From the NCBI GenBank assembly GCA_036495715.1, contig DASXML010000048.1:1-64000 (forward strand): 64,000 bases of DNA, given 5' to 3'. A program made the position numbers and the translations under genes. The notes under the pieces are model-generated. The model ran no database searches. It had not been told where the DNA came from and saw only the letters and a program-made list of their open reading frames with translations. The DNA is from Scandinavium sp036495715 (GTDB taxonomy: Bacteria > Pseudomonadota > Gammaproteobacteria > Enterobacterales > Enterobacteriaceae). Every line of letters starts with the position of its first letter. The first letter of the stretch is position 1. Below are positions 43,801 to 51,462 of this stretch, piece after piece.

Positions 43801-44251
43801 CACCGACTTTGACCGTAAAGAAGTGATTATCCCCAACAAAGCGTTCGTGACTGAGCGTCTGATCAACTGGTCGCTCAGCGATACCATCACTCGCGTGGTG
43901 ATAAGCCTCGGCGTGGCCTACGGTTCGGATCTGGATAAAGTCAAAGAAGTGTTGCTGAAAGCGGCGATGGATCACCCGAAAGTGATGCACGAACCGGAGC
44001 CGTCGGTGTTCTTCACCACCTTTGGCCCGAGCACGCTGAACCACGAGCTGCGTTTGTACGTGCGTGAACTGCGCGATCGCAGTTACACCGTGGACGAACT
44101 GAACCGCACCATTGACCGACTGTGCCGCGAAAACGGCATTAATATCGCCTTCAACCAGCTGGAAGTGCACCTGCGTAACGAAAAGGGTGACGAAGTTCGG
44201 GAAGTGAAGCGCGAGGTGAAAGGCGACGATCCGACGCCATCCGGCATTTAA
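40898..44251 (+). CDS. mscK: Potassium-dependent mechanosensitive channel MscK
   Basis: The 1117-residue protein (E. coli MscK/KefA 1120) begins with a signal peptide ending SHARE. A long periplasmic coiled-coil-like region (residues about 45-480, many Q, L and K) is followed by about eleven membrane segments (about 495-900). The MscS-like pore and cytoplasmic domain includes AAALSVGLGFGLQEIFGNFV, SGLIILFERPIRIGDTVTIG and FDRKEVIIPNKAF. It opens on hypo-osmotic shock and needs external potassium. The C-terminus (REVKREVKGDDPTPSG) is variable. Confidence 0.93.
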   Translation: MLHTTFWRKSFSALIVSLVLLFAATGLSHAREQSSNDLPDRADVQKQLNTLTKKKDLTPQDKLVEQDLSDTLQLLDKIERLKDETAQLKQQIDQAPAKMRQAADNLNALDDVDNDDETRKTLNQLSMHQLESRVSDLLDQLQAAQNDLATYNSQLVSLQTQPERVQNAMYNASQQLQQIRNRLNGTTIGEDALRPTQQTMLLVQQALLNAELEQQRKSLAGNTVLQDTLQKQRDYVTANSNRLQHQLQLLQEAVNSKRLTLTEKTAQEAVSPDDAARIQANPLVKQELDVNHQLSERLIKATESGNQLVQQNIRVKTWLDRALQSERNIKEQISMLKGSLLLSRILYQEQQTLPSADELEDMTNRIADLRLEQFEVNQQRDALFQSDDYVAKLEEGHNGDVNADVTDALTQVVDMRRELLDQMNKQLGNQLMMAINLQVNQQQLMSVSKSLRSILTQQIFWVNSNKPMDWDWVKSFPSALKEQFGKMKLTVNWEKAWPAVFVAFLAGLPLLLIAGLVRWRLKWLRNYQKKLGSEVGQLRNDSQLHTPKAILIDMVRALPGVMVILAAGLILLTMQLNISDLLWAFSKKLALFWLIFGVCWKVLERNGVAVTHFNMPPQLTSHWRRQIVRISLALLPLHFWSVEAELTPLHLMDDVLGQFAVFLNLLLITVLVWPMCRDSWRDKESHSLRLLTITTLAIVPVALMVLTATGYFYTTLRLAGRWIETVYLVILWNLIYQTVLRGLSVAARRIAYRRALARRQHLVKEGAEGAEPLEEPTIALEDVNQQTLRITMLVMVAAFGVMFWAIWSDLITVFAYLDSITLWHYNVTEAGAEVMRNVTLGSLLFALIALVVAWALIRNLPGLLEVLVLSRLNMRQGASYAITTILNYVIIGVGAVTVFGSLGVSWDKLQWLAAALSVGLGFGLQEIFGNFVSGLIILFERPIRIGDTVTIGTYSGSVSKIRIRATTITDFDRKEVIIPNKAFVTERLINWSLSDTITRVVISLGVAYGSDLDKVKEVLLKAAMDHPKVMHEPEPSVFFTTFGPSTLNHELRLYVRELRDRSYTVDELNRTIDRLCRENGINIAFNQLEVHLRNEKGDEVREVKREVKGDDPTPSGI

Positions 44252-44294
44252 CTCGGCCGATAAGCCCTCTCTCTTTGCGGGAGAGGGCAGCAGG

Positions 44295-44450
44295 TCAGTT
44301 CTCTGACTTTTCTTGAACCTTCCGCTCAAAATCTTTCTTCACCATGTCCAGCGCACTCAGCACGGTTTCCGGTGCGATGGCGTGTTCTTCCAGCAGCATA
44401 ATCAAATCGACCGCCAGTTTGACATCGTCCGGGGCATTATCCAGCGACAT
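44295..44450 (-). CDS. rsmS: RsmS, small protein at the replication restart locus (YbaM)
   Basis: Only 51 residues long: MSLDNAPDDVKLAVDLIMLL...ETVLSALDMVKKDFERK. It matches E. coli YbaM, renamed RsmS in Pectobacterium, where it modulates secondary metabolism. It lies 11 bases downstream of priC and is probably co-transcribed. The ATG follows an AGGAGAAA ribosome binding site on the minus strand. The function in enteric bacteria is poorly known. Confidence 0.88.
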   Translation of the reverse strand: MSLDNAPDDVKLAVDLIMLLEEHAIAPETVLSALDMVKKDFERKVQEKSEN

Positions 44451-44461
44451 AGTTTCTCCTG

Positions 44462-44989
44462 TTAGCGCATCATGCGCGCCAGTACGTTTTCGATATTCTC
44501 CAGCGCGCCGCGACAGCGTGCCAGCCGAGCGCTGAAAGCCTCCACTTCACGGGAAAGCCGTTGCTGATCGGCAAGCGTAGTCGCCTGAGCGAGCTGTTGG
44601 CGACGCAGCTGCGTCATTTCCAGCAGGCGGCGTTCATACTCCTGATGTTTGAGTCTTTTACGCTGCCAGCGCGTGAGGGCTGGCGAACCGCTATCCCACC
44701 CGCGCAATGACCAGGCCGCACTTTCGCGGGCGATGGCCTCGAGCTGTGCCACTAAATGTTCCGCCAGCCACTGCACTTGCTCAAACTGCTGTTTATCGAC
44801 GACCTGATGCAGCGCCTGCAAATTGCCCCGCGCCTCTTCCACGCAGGCTTGTAAGAATGAACTTCGGGTGCGAAAAAGCTGGCGATCGAAGCGTGCGCCA
44901 AGCGTGGCATGAAACGCCATCGGCGCAACATCGGCTTCAAGCCGCGCAAGCTGTGCGTTCAGCGATTGCAGTAACAGGTCAGTTTTCAT
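44462..44989 (-). CDS. priC: Primosomal replication protein N'' (PriC)
   Basis: The 175-residue product matches the basic, helical PriC (MKTDLLLQSLNAQLARLEAD, LLEMTQLRRQQLAQATTLAD). PriC binds SSB and stalled forks and loads DnaB independently of PriA. A glutamine/arginine-rich coiled-coil C-terminal half is visible. It is divergent from ybaN and upstream of rsmS, as in E. coli. Confidence 0.9.
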   Translation of the reverse strand: MKTDLLLQSLNAQLARLEADVAPMAFHATLGARFDRQLFRTRSSFLQACVEEARGNLQALHQVVDKQQFEQVQWLAEHLVAQLEAIARESAAWSLRGWDSGSPALTRWQRKRLKHQEYERRLLEMTQLRRQQLAQATTLADQQRLSREVEAFSARLARCRGALENIENVLARMMR

Positions 44990-45041
44990 GTATTTCTCCC
45001 TCGTAAGGACGGTGGCCTGTGCTACATTTGTCGTTCATTTT

Positions 45042-45060
45042 GATAACGATTCTCACTATG
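45042..45060 (+). promoter_or_regulatory. Possible Fur box overlapping the ybaN start
   Basis: GATAACGATTCTCACTATG agrees with the Fur consensus at 14 of 19 positions and covers the ybaN start codon. Iron control of ybaN has been reported in E. coli. A site over the start codon would block transcription or initiation. Confidence 0.5.
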
Positions 45061-45432
45061 AAACGGACTATTCTAAACATCATTGGCTGGCTGGCGGTAG
45101 TGTTAGGCACGCTGGGCGTGTTTTTACCTCTTTTACCGACGACACCGTTCATCCTGTTGGCGGCCTGGTGCTTCGCGCGATCGTCGCCGCGTTTCCACAA
45201 CTGGTTGTTGTATCGCTCGTGGTTTGGCGGCTATTTGCGCCATTGGCAACAGTATAAAGCGATGCCGCCAGGCGCGAAATCACGCGCCATTGTGGTGACG
45301 CTGGTCACCTTCGCCATTTCCCTTTGGCTGGTGAAGATAATCTGGGTGCGTTTTTTGCTGCTGGCGATCCTCGCCTGCCTGCTGATTTTCCTTTGGCGCA
45401 TTCCGGTGGTTGATGCAAAACAACAAAAATAA
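45058..45432 (+). CDS. ybaN: Inner-membrane protein YbaN (DUF454)
   Basis: The ATG at 45058 gives 124 residues matching E. coli YbaN (125): MKRTILNIIGWLAVVLGTLG, PLLPTTPFILLAAWCFARSS and a C-terminal pair of membrane helices. An ATG at 45019 would add 13 hydrophobic residues that the E. coli protein lacks. The DUF454 family has no settled function. A Fur-like box overlaps the start codon. Confidence 0.88.
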   Translation: MKRTILNIIGWLAVVLGTLGVFLPLLPTTPFILLAAWCFARSSPRFHNWLLYRSWFGGYLRHWQQYKAMPPGAKSRAIVVTLVTFAISLWLVKIIWVRFLLLAILACLLIFLWRIPVVDAKQQK

Positions 45433-45468
45433 TAATGGTGGCGATGGTTATTGCATTTATGCGTGACT

Positions 45469-45489
45469 GCCAGTACATTCTGGCGTTTT
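45469..45489 (+). terminator. Weak terminator between ybaN and apt
   Basis: GCCAG (45469-45473) and CTGGC (45480-45484) form a short stem followed by GTTTTC. Confidence 0.4.
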
Positions 45490-45586
45490 CGAGCACGGGC
45501 CATGTGGGTTAAAAGTTAAACAACAGTAACTTTCACCGCAGAAAAGGCGCCTTGTGAGTAACACCGTTTTAATCAGGCATACACCT

Positions 45587-46138
45587 ATGACCGCAACAGC
45601 ACAGCAGCTTGAATTTCTGAAAAACAGCATCAAAAGCATCCAGGATTATCCGAAGCCTGGCATTCTTTTCCGCGATGTCACCAGTTTGCTGGAAGACCCG
45701 AAAGCCTACGCGCTCAGCATTGAACTGCTGACCGCGCGTTTTAACGACATGGGTATCACCAAAGTGGTGGGTACTGAGGCGCGTGGCTTCCTGTTTGGTG
45801 CTCCGGTTGCGCTGGCGCTGGGCGTAGGTTTTGTACCGGTGCGTAAGCCGGGCAAACTGCCGCGCGAAACCATCGCTGAAAGCTACGAACTGGAATACGG
45901 CACCGATCAGCTGGAAATCCACATTGATGCTATCCAGCCAGGCGATAAAGTGCTGGTCGTCGACGATCTGCTGGCAACCGGCGGCACGATTGAAGCGACC
46001 GTGAAACTGATCCGCCGCCTCGGTGGTGATGTCACTGACGCCGCGTTCATCATCAATCTGTTCGATATCGGTGGTGAGCAGCGCCTGGAAAAACAGGGCA
46101 TCAATTGCTATAGCCTGGTGCCTTTCCCGGGTCACTAA
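45587..46138 (+). CDS. apt: Adenine phosphoribosyltransferase
   Basis: The ATG at 45587 gives 183 residues, equal to E. coli Apt; a GTG/ATG-type start further upstream would add an unconserved tail. The PRPP-binding motif VLVVDDLLATGGTI and the hood TEARGFLFGAPVALALG with RKPGKLP are present. It converts adenine and PRPP to AMP in purine salvage. Gene order apt-dnaX is conserved. Confidence 0.95.
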   Translation: MTATAQQLEFLKNSIKSIQDYPKPGILFRDVTSLLEDPKAYALSIELLTARFNDMGITKVVGTEARGFLFGAPVALALGVGFVPVRKPGKLPRETIAESYELEYGTDQLEIHIDAIQPGDKVLVVDDLLATGGTIEATVKLIRRLGGDVTDAAFIINLFDIGGEQRLEKQGINCYSLVPFPGH

Positions 46139-46160
46139 TTCAGGCTATCTAATTTGCCAT

Positions 46161-46238
46161 TTTGAATCCGGGCGGCGCTCGAAAAATCCTCACGTACTGG
46201 TTGTACGCTCCGGTTTTTCCGCGCTGGCCGTATCCAAA
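46161..46238. repeat. Long imperfect palindrome between apt and dnaX
   Basis: Outer arms TTTGAATCCGGGCGGCGC (46161) and GCGCTGGCCGTATCCAAA (ending 46238) pair, as do inner arms GAAAAA/TTTTTC and CGTAC/GTACG around TGGTT. The whole 78 bases can fold into one stem. I recall similar palindromes between genes in other enterobacteria, but the family name is not certain. Confidence 0.6.
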
Positions 46239-46355
46239 CTGCCTGCAACGATAACGCCTGATGTCATGTCAGCGTCACACAGTCTCGCCGTTGTTGTGAG
46301 GCTGTGTTAGCATTACCCTCCTGTATTTCACCTTCCAGCGTTGCAGAGCCTGCCA

Positions 46356-48305
46356 ATGAGTTATCAGGTCTTAGCCCGAAAATGGCGACCACAAACCTTT
46401 GCTGACGTCGTCGGCCAGGAACATGTGCTGACCGCACTGGCGAACGGCCTGGCGTCCGGTCGTATTCACCATGCGTATCTGTTTTCCGGCACCCGTGGCG
46501 TCGGCAAAACGTCTATCGCCCGCCTGTTGGCGAAAGGACTGAACTGCGAAAGTGGTATCACCGCGACGCCGTGCGGCGTATGCGACAACTGCCGTGAAAT
46601 CGAGCAGGGTCGTTTTGTCGATTTAATCGAAATCGATGCCGCTTCGCGCACCAAAGTTGAAGATACCCGCGACCTGCTGGACAACGTGCAGTACGCCCCG
46701 GCGCGTGGCCGCTTCAAGGTCTATCTGATCGATGAAGTCCACATGCTCTCGCGTCACAGCTTTAATGCGCTGTTGAAAACGCTGGAAGAGCCGCCGTCAC
46801 ACGTTAAATTCCTGCTGGCGACCACCGATCCGCAAAAGCTGCCGGTGACCATCCTTTCCCGCTGCCTGCAATTCCATCTGAAAGCGCTCGATGTCGATCA
46901 GATTCGTCAGCAGCTTGAGCATATTCTGGGTGAAGAGAAAATTTCGTCCGAGCCGCGTGCGCTGCAACTGTTGGCCCGTGCGGCCGATGGCAGCCTGCGT
47001 GACGCGCTGAGCCTCACCGATCAGGCCATTGCCAGCGGTGACGGGCAACTGACCGCCGTGACCGTCAGCACCATGCTCGGCACGCTCGATGACGACCAGG
47101 CGCTCTCATTGATTGAAGCGCTGGTCGCCGCCAACGGCGAGCAGGTGATGGCGCTCATTCATGAAGCCGCTTCGCGCGGTATCGAATGGGAAGCGCTGCT
47201 GGTCGAAATGCAAAGTTTGCTGCATCGCATCGCGATGGTTCAGCTGTCGCCCTCAGCGCTCGGCAGCGACATGGCAGTGGTTGAACACCGGATGCGCGAG
47301 CTGGCACGAACCGTGCCGCCAGCCGATATTCAGCTTTATTACCAGACGCTGTTGATGGGCCGCAAAGAGCTGCCGTATGCGCCTGACCGCCGCATGGGGA
47401 TCGAAATGACCTTGCTGCGCGCGCTGGCGTTCCATCCGCGTCAACCTTTGCCTGAGCCACCTTTATCAGAGCAAAGAATACAGCCGCAATCTTTTGCCTC
47501 TGTCGCGCCGACGGCGGTGATGCAGCCTACGCAGGTCCAGCAGCAACCCGCTGCCGCGCCGCCTGCGTATCAAAGTGAGACGCTACCGGATTCCACCAGC
47601 CAGGTGCTGGCGGCCCGTAGCCAATTGCAGCGCGCTCAGGGAGCACCCAAAGCAAAAAAGAATGAACCGGCAGCCGCATCCCGCGCGCGGCCGGTGAATA
47701 ACGCTGCGCTGGAAAGACTGGCCTCGGTGACGGAGCGCATACAAACGCGTCCAGCGTCTGCGGTCTCGGAAGAACAGCGTCCGCAGAAAAAAGAAGCTTA
47801 CCGCTGGAAAGCAACCACTCTCATCGAAGAGGTGAAGAAAGAGGTTGCTACGCCGAAAGCGTTGAAGAAAGCGCTTGAGCATGAGAAAACGCCAGAGCTT
47901 TCCGCGAAACTCGCCGTGGAAGCTGTCGATCGCGACAGTTGGGCGGCAGAAGTTAGCCAGCTGAAATTGCCTAAACTGGTAGAGCAGGTCGCTCTGAATT
48001 CGTGGAAAGAGCAGAACGGCAGCGCCATTTGCCTGCATTTGCGTTCTTCCCTGCGACACCTCAATAACGGTGGCGCGTTGAAGGCGTTGACCGATGCGCT
48101 AAGCGAATTCAGCGGTTCTCCGGTTGAACTGACCATCGTGGAAGATGATAATCCGGCGGGGCGTACGCCGCTGGAGTGGCGTCAGGCCATTTACGAAGAA
48201 AAGCTCGCGCAGGCGCGTGAGGCGATCGTTGCCGACAACAATATTCAGACTCTGCGTCGTTTCTTCGACGCGGATCTGGACGAAGACAGTATTCGTCCCA
48301 TTTGA
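46356..48305 (+). CDS. dnaX: DNA polymerase III subunits tau and gamma
   Basis: The ATG at 46356 gives tau of 649 residues (E. coli 643). The clamp-loader ATPase has Walker A GTRGVGKTS, the zinc module CESGITATPCGVCDNC, Walker B IDEVHML, and the arginine-finger region LSRCLQF. A proline/glutamine-rich linker (about residues 370-430) leads to the tau-specific C-terminus that binds DnaB and the alpha subunit. A programmed -1 frameshift site at 47654 makes gamma of about 436 residues. ybaB follows directly. Confidence 0.95.
   Translation: MSYQVLARKWRPQTFADVVGQEHVLTALANGLASGRIHHAYLFSGTRGVGKTSIARLLAKGLNCESGITATPCGVCDNCREIEQGRFVDLIEIDAASRTKVEDTRDLLDNVQYAPARGRFKVYLIDEVHMLSRHSFNALLKTLEEPPSHVKFLLATTDPQKLPVTILSRCLQFHLKALDVDQIRQQLEHILGEEKISSEPRALQLLARAADGSLRDALSLTDQAIASGDGQLTAVTVSTMLGTLDDDQALSLIEALVAANGEQVMALIHEAASRGIEWEALLVEMQSLLHRIAMVQLSPSALGSDMAVVEHRMRELARTVPPADIQLYYQTLLMGRKELPYAPDRRMGIEMTLLRALAFHPRQPLPEPPLSEQRIQPQSFASVAPTAVMQPTQVQQQPAAAPPAYQSETLPDSTSQVLAARSQLQRAQGAPKAKKNEPAAASRARPVNNAALERLASVTERIQTRPASAVSEEQRPQKKEAYRWKATTLIEEVKKEVATPKALKKALEHEKTPELSAKLAVEAVDRDSWAAEVSQLKLPKLVEQVALNSWKEQNGSAICLHLRSSLRHLNNGGALKALTDALSEFSGSPVELTIVEDDNPAGRTPLEWRQAIYEEKLAQAREAIVADNNIQTLRRFFDADLDEDSIRPI
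47654..47695 (+). promoter_or_regulatory. Programmed -1 ribosomal frameshift signal for the gamma subunit
   Basis: The slippery heptamer A AAA AAG (47654-47660) is in the correct phase. After slipping, the ribosome reads GAA then TGA (47663-47665). AGGGAG lies upstream as a stimulatory Shine-Dalgarno-like element. ACCGGC (47666-47671) and GCCGGT (47690-47695) form the downstream stem. Confidence 0.9.
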
Positions 48306-48360
48306 TCGTAAGCCTGGCTTACGGTTTAACGTTTAACATGACTGACTGAGAGATAAGCCT

Positions 48361-48693
48361 ATGTTTGGTGGAAAAGGCGGTCTGGGTAACCTGATGAAAC
48401 AGGCCCAGCAGATGCAAGAAAAAATGCAGAAAGCGCAGGAAGAAATCGCTCAACTGGAAGTGACCGGTGAGTCTGGTGCGGGCCTGGTGAAAGTCACCAT
48501 TAACGGTGCGCACAACTGCCGTCGCGTTGAAATCGACCCGAGCCTGCTCGAAGACGATAAAGACATGCTGGAAGATTTGGTGGCTGCGGCGTTCAACGAC
48601 GCTGCTCGCCGCATCGAAGAAACCCAGAAAGAGAAAATGGCCGGTGTTTCCTCAGGAATGCAGCTGCCACCAGGCTTTAAGATGCCGTTCTGA
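48361..48693 (+). CDS. ybaB: Nucleoid-associated protein YbaB/EbfC
   Basis: The 110-residue product (E. coli 109; here one extra G in MFGGKGG) has NLMKQAQQMQEKMQKAQEEI and VEIDPSLLEDDKDMLEDLVA. The dimer forms a tweezer-like DNA-binding fold and condenses the nucleoid. It lies 55 bases after dnaX. A strong terminator follows, so recR, normally the next gene, is not in this transcript. Confidence 0.93.
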   Translation: MFGGKGGLGNLMKQAQQMQEKMQKAQEEIAQLEVTGESGAGLVKVTINGAHNCRRVEIDPSLLEDDKDMLEDLVAAAFNDAARRIEETQKEKMAGVSSGMQLPPGFKMPF

Positions 48694-48703
48694 TGCAGAC
48701 CAG

Positions 48704-48731
48704 CCCTCTCTTCGGAGAGGGTATTCTTTTT
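48704..48731 (+). terminator. Terminator after ybaB
   Basis: CCCTCTC (48704-48710), a TTCG tetraloop and GAGAGGG (48715-48721) are followed by TATTCTTTTT. Confidence 0.85.
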
Positions 48732-48734
48732 CCG

Positions 48735-49646
48735 CTACTCCTCGTCAAACCCCGCGTAACACTCTGCCAGAAAATCAATCAGCGCCCGCACCGCCGGAAG
48801 CTGCCCTCGACGTGAAGGGAAAACCGCGTGGATGATTTCTCGTCGCGTTTGCCATTCTGGCAACAAATTCACCAGCGTCCCTGCCGCAATCTGCTCTTTC
48901 AGCATCAGCCGTGGCAACTGCACAATGCCGACTCCGGCCAGCGCCGCACTGCGTAGGGCAATCATATCGGTAGTGATAAATCGTGGCGTGTGATGCAGGG
49001 TGATGTCCAGGTTATCAGGCCCGTACAGGCACCAGCAGTAAACCTGCTGCGGCTTGCTCAGGGCAAGACTCGGCCAGGGCTGGATATCGGCGGGCGAGTC
49101 CGGCGCGCCAAACTGAGCGATCAGTGCCGGGCTCGCCACCAGACACATACTTCTGTCGGCCAGTTTGCGCATCACCAGATCGCTGTCTTTCAACGGCAGT
49201 GGACGTACACGAATGGCGATATCGACGTTTTCGTTCAGGACATCTACCTGGCGGTTGGTTTCTTCCAACAGCACCGTGATGTGGGGAAAACGCACCATAA
49301 ACTTCGCCAGCATCTCGCCAATGTGTACGTGCAATAACGCAATCGGGCAAGTCAGACGGATCACGCCGCGAGGCTCAGCGCGCAGTGTATTGATGGCCTC
49401 CTGCGCTGCCTCGGCTTCGATCATCATCGCTTTGCAATGCCGATAAAAAATGTGCCCGGCTTCGGTTACCGTAAAGCTGCGGGTGGATCGCTGGATTAGG
49501 CGCGTTTCCAGTCGTTCCTCCAGCAACGCAATACGGCGGCTGAGGCGTGATTTCGGAATGCCAATCACCCGACTGGCCGGGGAAAAACCGCCGTTATCCA
49601 CCACCTGCACAAAATACCAGAGATCATTGAGATCCTGCATTTTCAT
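48735..49646 (-). CDS. LysR-family regulator divergent from a pirin gene
   Basis: The ATG at 49646, after AGGA, gives 303 residues; an ATG at 49658 is less well placed. The winged helix (residues about 5-65) reads DLNDLWYFVQVVDNGGFSPA and PKSRLSRRIALLEERLE. The effector domain (about 90-295) includes VIRLTCPIALLHVHIGEMLA, NVDIAIRVRPLPLKDSDLV and ALAGVGIVQLP. It belongs to the AaeR/DsdC-like LysR group that often controls neighbouring quinone or aromatic-stress genes. Its divergent position makes the pirin and hydrolase genes the likely targets. Confidence 0.82.
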   Translation of the reverse strand: MKMQDLNDLWYFVQVVDNGGFSPASRVIGIPKSRLSRRIALLEERLETRLIQRSTRSFTVTEAGHIFYRHCKAMMIEAEAAQEAINTLRAEPRGVIRLTCPIALLHVHIGEMLAKFMVRFPHITVLLEETNRQVDVLNENVDIAIRVRPLPLKDSDLVMRKLADRSMCLVASPALIAQFGAPDSPADIQPWPSLALSKPQQVYCWCLYGPDNLDITLHHTPRFITTDMIALRSAALAGVGIVQLPRLMLKEQIAAGTLVNLLPEWQTRREIIHAVFPSRRGQLPAVRALIDFLAECYAGFDEE

Positions 49647-49748
49647 TGTCCTGTTCATGGAACGCTGAGTTCATTTTTCCAGTCTACCGCAAGAATTATC
49701 TTACAGATAAGCTTTATCCCATCGCACAACATTGCACTGGAGACAAAT

Positions 49749-50618
49749 ATGAAATCAATTCTTGGCGTTTATTCAGCGCCGAAATCCCATTGGGTGGGCG
49801 ACGGGTTTCCAGTACGCTCCCTGTTTTCTTATGCAAAATTTGCCCAACAGCTCAGCCCTTTTTTGTTGCTGGACTATGCCGGGCCAGCGGAATTCAAACC
49901 GAGTAACACAGGCCAGCGCGGGGTGGATGTTCACCCACACCGTGGGTTTGAAACCGTCACCATCGTCTATAAAGGCGAAGTGGCGCACCGCGATTCCAGC
50001 GGAGGCGGTGGGGTGATTGGCCCCGGTGATGTGCAGTGGATGACCGCAGGCAGCGGCATTTTGCACGAAGAGTTTCACTCTCCGGCATTCAGCGAAAAAG
50101 GCGGCACACTGGAAATGGTACAGCTTTGGGTGAACCTTCCGGCTAAAGACAAATCAACGCCGCCTGCGTATCAGTCGATAACCGATGGTGACATTCCGCA
50201 GGTCATACTGGCCGATAACGCCGGACTGGCACGAGTAATTGCCGGTGAACTGGATGGACGTAAAGGCCCGGCGAAAACGTGTTCGCCGATGCGCATTCTT
50301 GATTTACGCCTTAACGTCCATAGCACTACCACGCTCAATCTGCCGGATGGCTGGAACACCGCGCTGGTGGTGCTGAAAGGCACGGTGCAGGTGAATGGTC
50401 AGGAAATTGCGCGGGAAGCGCAGCTGGTGGTACTGGATGCAAAAGGTGAAAGCGTAACGCTGGAAGCCAATAACGCCGCCACGGTGCTGGTGCTGAGCGG
50501 CGAACCGCTGAATGAGCCCGTGGTTGGCTATGGCCCGTTCGTGATGAACACCCGTGAGGAAATCAACCAGGCCATCGATGACTTCAATCAGGGACGCTTT
50601 GGCCAGCAAGCCGAATAA
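49749..50618 (+). CDS. Pirin-family protein
   Basis: The 289-residue bicupin has probable metal ligands H62 and H64 in VHPHRGFETVT, and H106 and E108 in GILHEEFH, the spacing seen in pirins such as YhhW and human pirin. Some pirins have quercetin dioxygenase activity. The C-terminal cupin (about residues 170-285) lacks such ligands. It lies 103 bases from the divergent LysR gene and 57 bases before the hydrolase gene. It may act on an aromatic or quinone compound; the substrate is not known. Confidence 0.82.
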   Translation: MKSILGVYSAPKSHWVGDGFPVRSLFSYAKFAQQLSPFLLLDYAGPAEFKPSNTGQRGVDVHPHRGFETVTIVYKGEVAHRDSSGGGGVIGPGDVQWMTAGSGILHEEFHSPAFSEKGGTLEMVQLWVNLPAKDKSTPPAYQSITDGDIPQVILADNAGLARVIAGELDGRKGPAKTCSPMRILDLRLNVHSTTTLNLPDGWNTALVVLKGTVQVNGQEIAREAQLVVLDAKGESVTLEANNAATVLVLSGEPLNEPVVGYGPFVMNTREEINQAIDDFNQGRFGQQAE

Positions 50619-50623
50619 ACGTT

Positions 50624-50655
50624 AACGGCTATCAGCCCGGTAGCCGTTATTATTA
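50624..50655 (+). terminator. Hairpin between pirin and hydrolase genes
   Basis: AACGGCTA (50624-50631) and TAGCCGTT (50641-50648) pair perfectly, followed by ATTATTAA. The T-tract is poor, so this may be an attenuator or an mRNA-stabilising stem. Confidence 0.5.
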
Positions 50656-50675
50656 ACCCAATGGAGAACACAATC

Positions 50676-51353
50676 ATGACCCCTGCAAATTTTAACGGTC
50701 AAAAGCCAATGATCGACCCAAACGACGCGGTGTTACTGCTTATCGACCACCAGAGTGGCCTGTTCCAACTGGTCCACGACATGCCGATGACCACGCTGCG
50801 TACCCACGCCACGGTGCTCGCCAAAATGGCGACCCTGGCGAATATCCCGGTCATCACCACTGCGTCCGTGCCGCAAGGGCCGAACGGGCCGCTAATTCCG
50901 GAGATCCACAAATATGCGCCGCACGCGCAATATGTGCCGCGCAAGGGTGAAATTAACGCCTGGGATAACCCGGATTTTGTGGCGGCGGTGAAAACGACCG
51001 GTCGCAACACACTGATTATCGCCGGGACTGTCACCAGCGTGTGCATGGCTTTCCCGGCTATTAGCGCGGTCGCAGAAGGCTTTAAAGTCTTCGCGGTGAT
51101 TGATGCGTCCGGGACTTATTCCAAAATGGCCCAGGAAATCAGTTTGGCGCGAGTGATGCAGGCCGGCGTGGTTCCGCTGGATATGGCGGCGGTGACGGCA
51201 GAAATTCAGCACACCTGGAACCGTGATGATGCGATGGAATGGGCAAACCTGTGGTCGGGTGTATTTACCGAATACCCGCTGCTGATAGAAAGCTACCAGA
51301 AGGCGCAGGACGTGGTGACGAATCAGGAAGCACTGGATTCGCAGCGCCGTTAA
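50676..51353 (+). CDS. YcaC-like isochorismatase-family hydrolase
   Basis: The ATG at 50676, preceded by GGAG, is favoured over 50661 and gives 225 residues. The probable catalytic aspartate is in VLLLIDHQSGLF and the nucleophilic cysteine in AGTVTSVCMAFPA. The cis-peptide region before the cysteine is as in YcaC. YcaC-type enzymes form octamers or larger and act on unidentified amides or esters; isochorismate itself is unlikely. It follows the pirin gene and is probably in the same LysR-controlled unit. A strong terminator follows. Confidence 0.82.
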   Translation: MTPANFNGQKPMIDPNDAVLLLIDHQSGLFQLVHDMPMTTLRTHATVLAKMATLANIPVITTASVPQGPNGPLIPEIHKYAPHAQYVPRKGEINAWDNPDFVAAVKTTGRNTLIIAGTVTSVCMAFPAISAVAEGFKVFAVIDASGTYSKMAQEISLARVMQAGVVPLDMAAVTAEIQHTWNRDDAMEWANLWSGVFTEYPLLIESYQKAQDVVTNQEALDSQRR

Positions 51354-51362
51354 TTTCCTCCC

Positions 51363-51400
51363 GCCTCAGCGCGAACGGTCGCGCTGAGGCTTATCTTTTT
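51363..51400 (+). terminator. Strong terminator after the YcaC-like gene
   Basis: GCCTCAGCGCGA (51363-51374) and TCGCGCTGAGGC (51379-51390) form a perfect 12-base stem with an ACGG loop, followed by TTATCTTTTT. Confidence 0.92.
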
Positions 51401-51462
51401 CTATACCCGTCGCTGGGGCTAATGTTAGGCTATGGCCCACTCTTTTTTTAGAAGTCTGAGCG

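Noticed and set aside
50676..51353. YcaC-like protein considered as a true isochorismatase of siderophore synthesis
   Set aside because: No ent-type genes are nearby, there is no carrier domain, and the sequence follows YcaC and not EntB.
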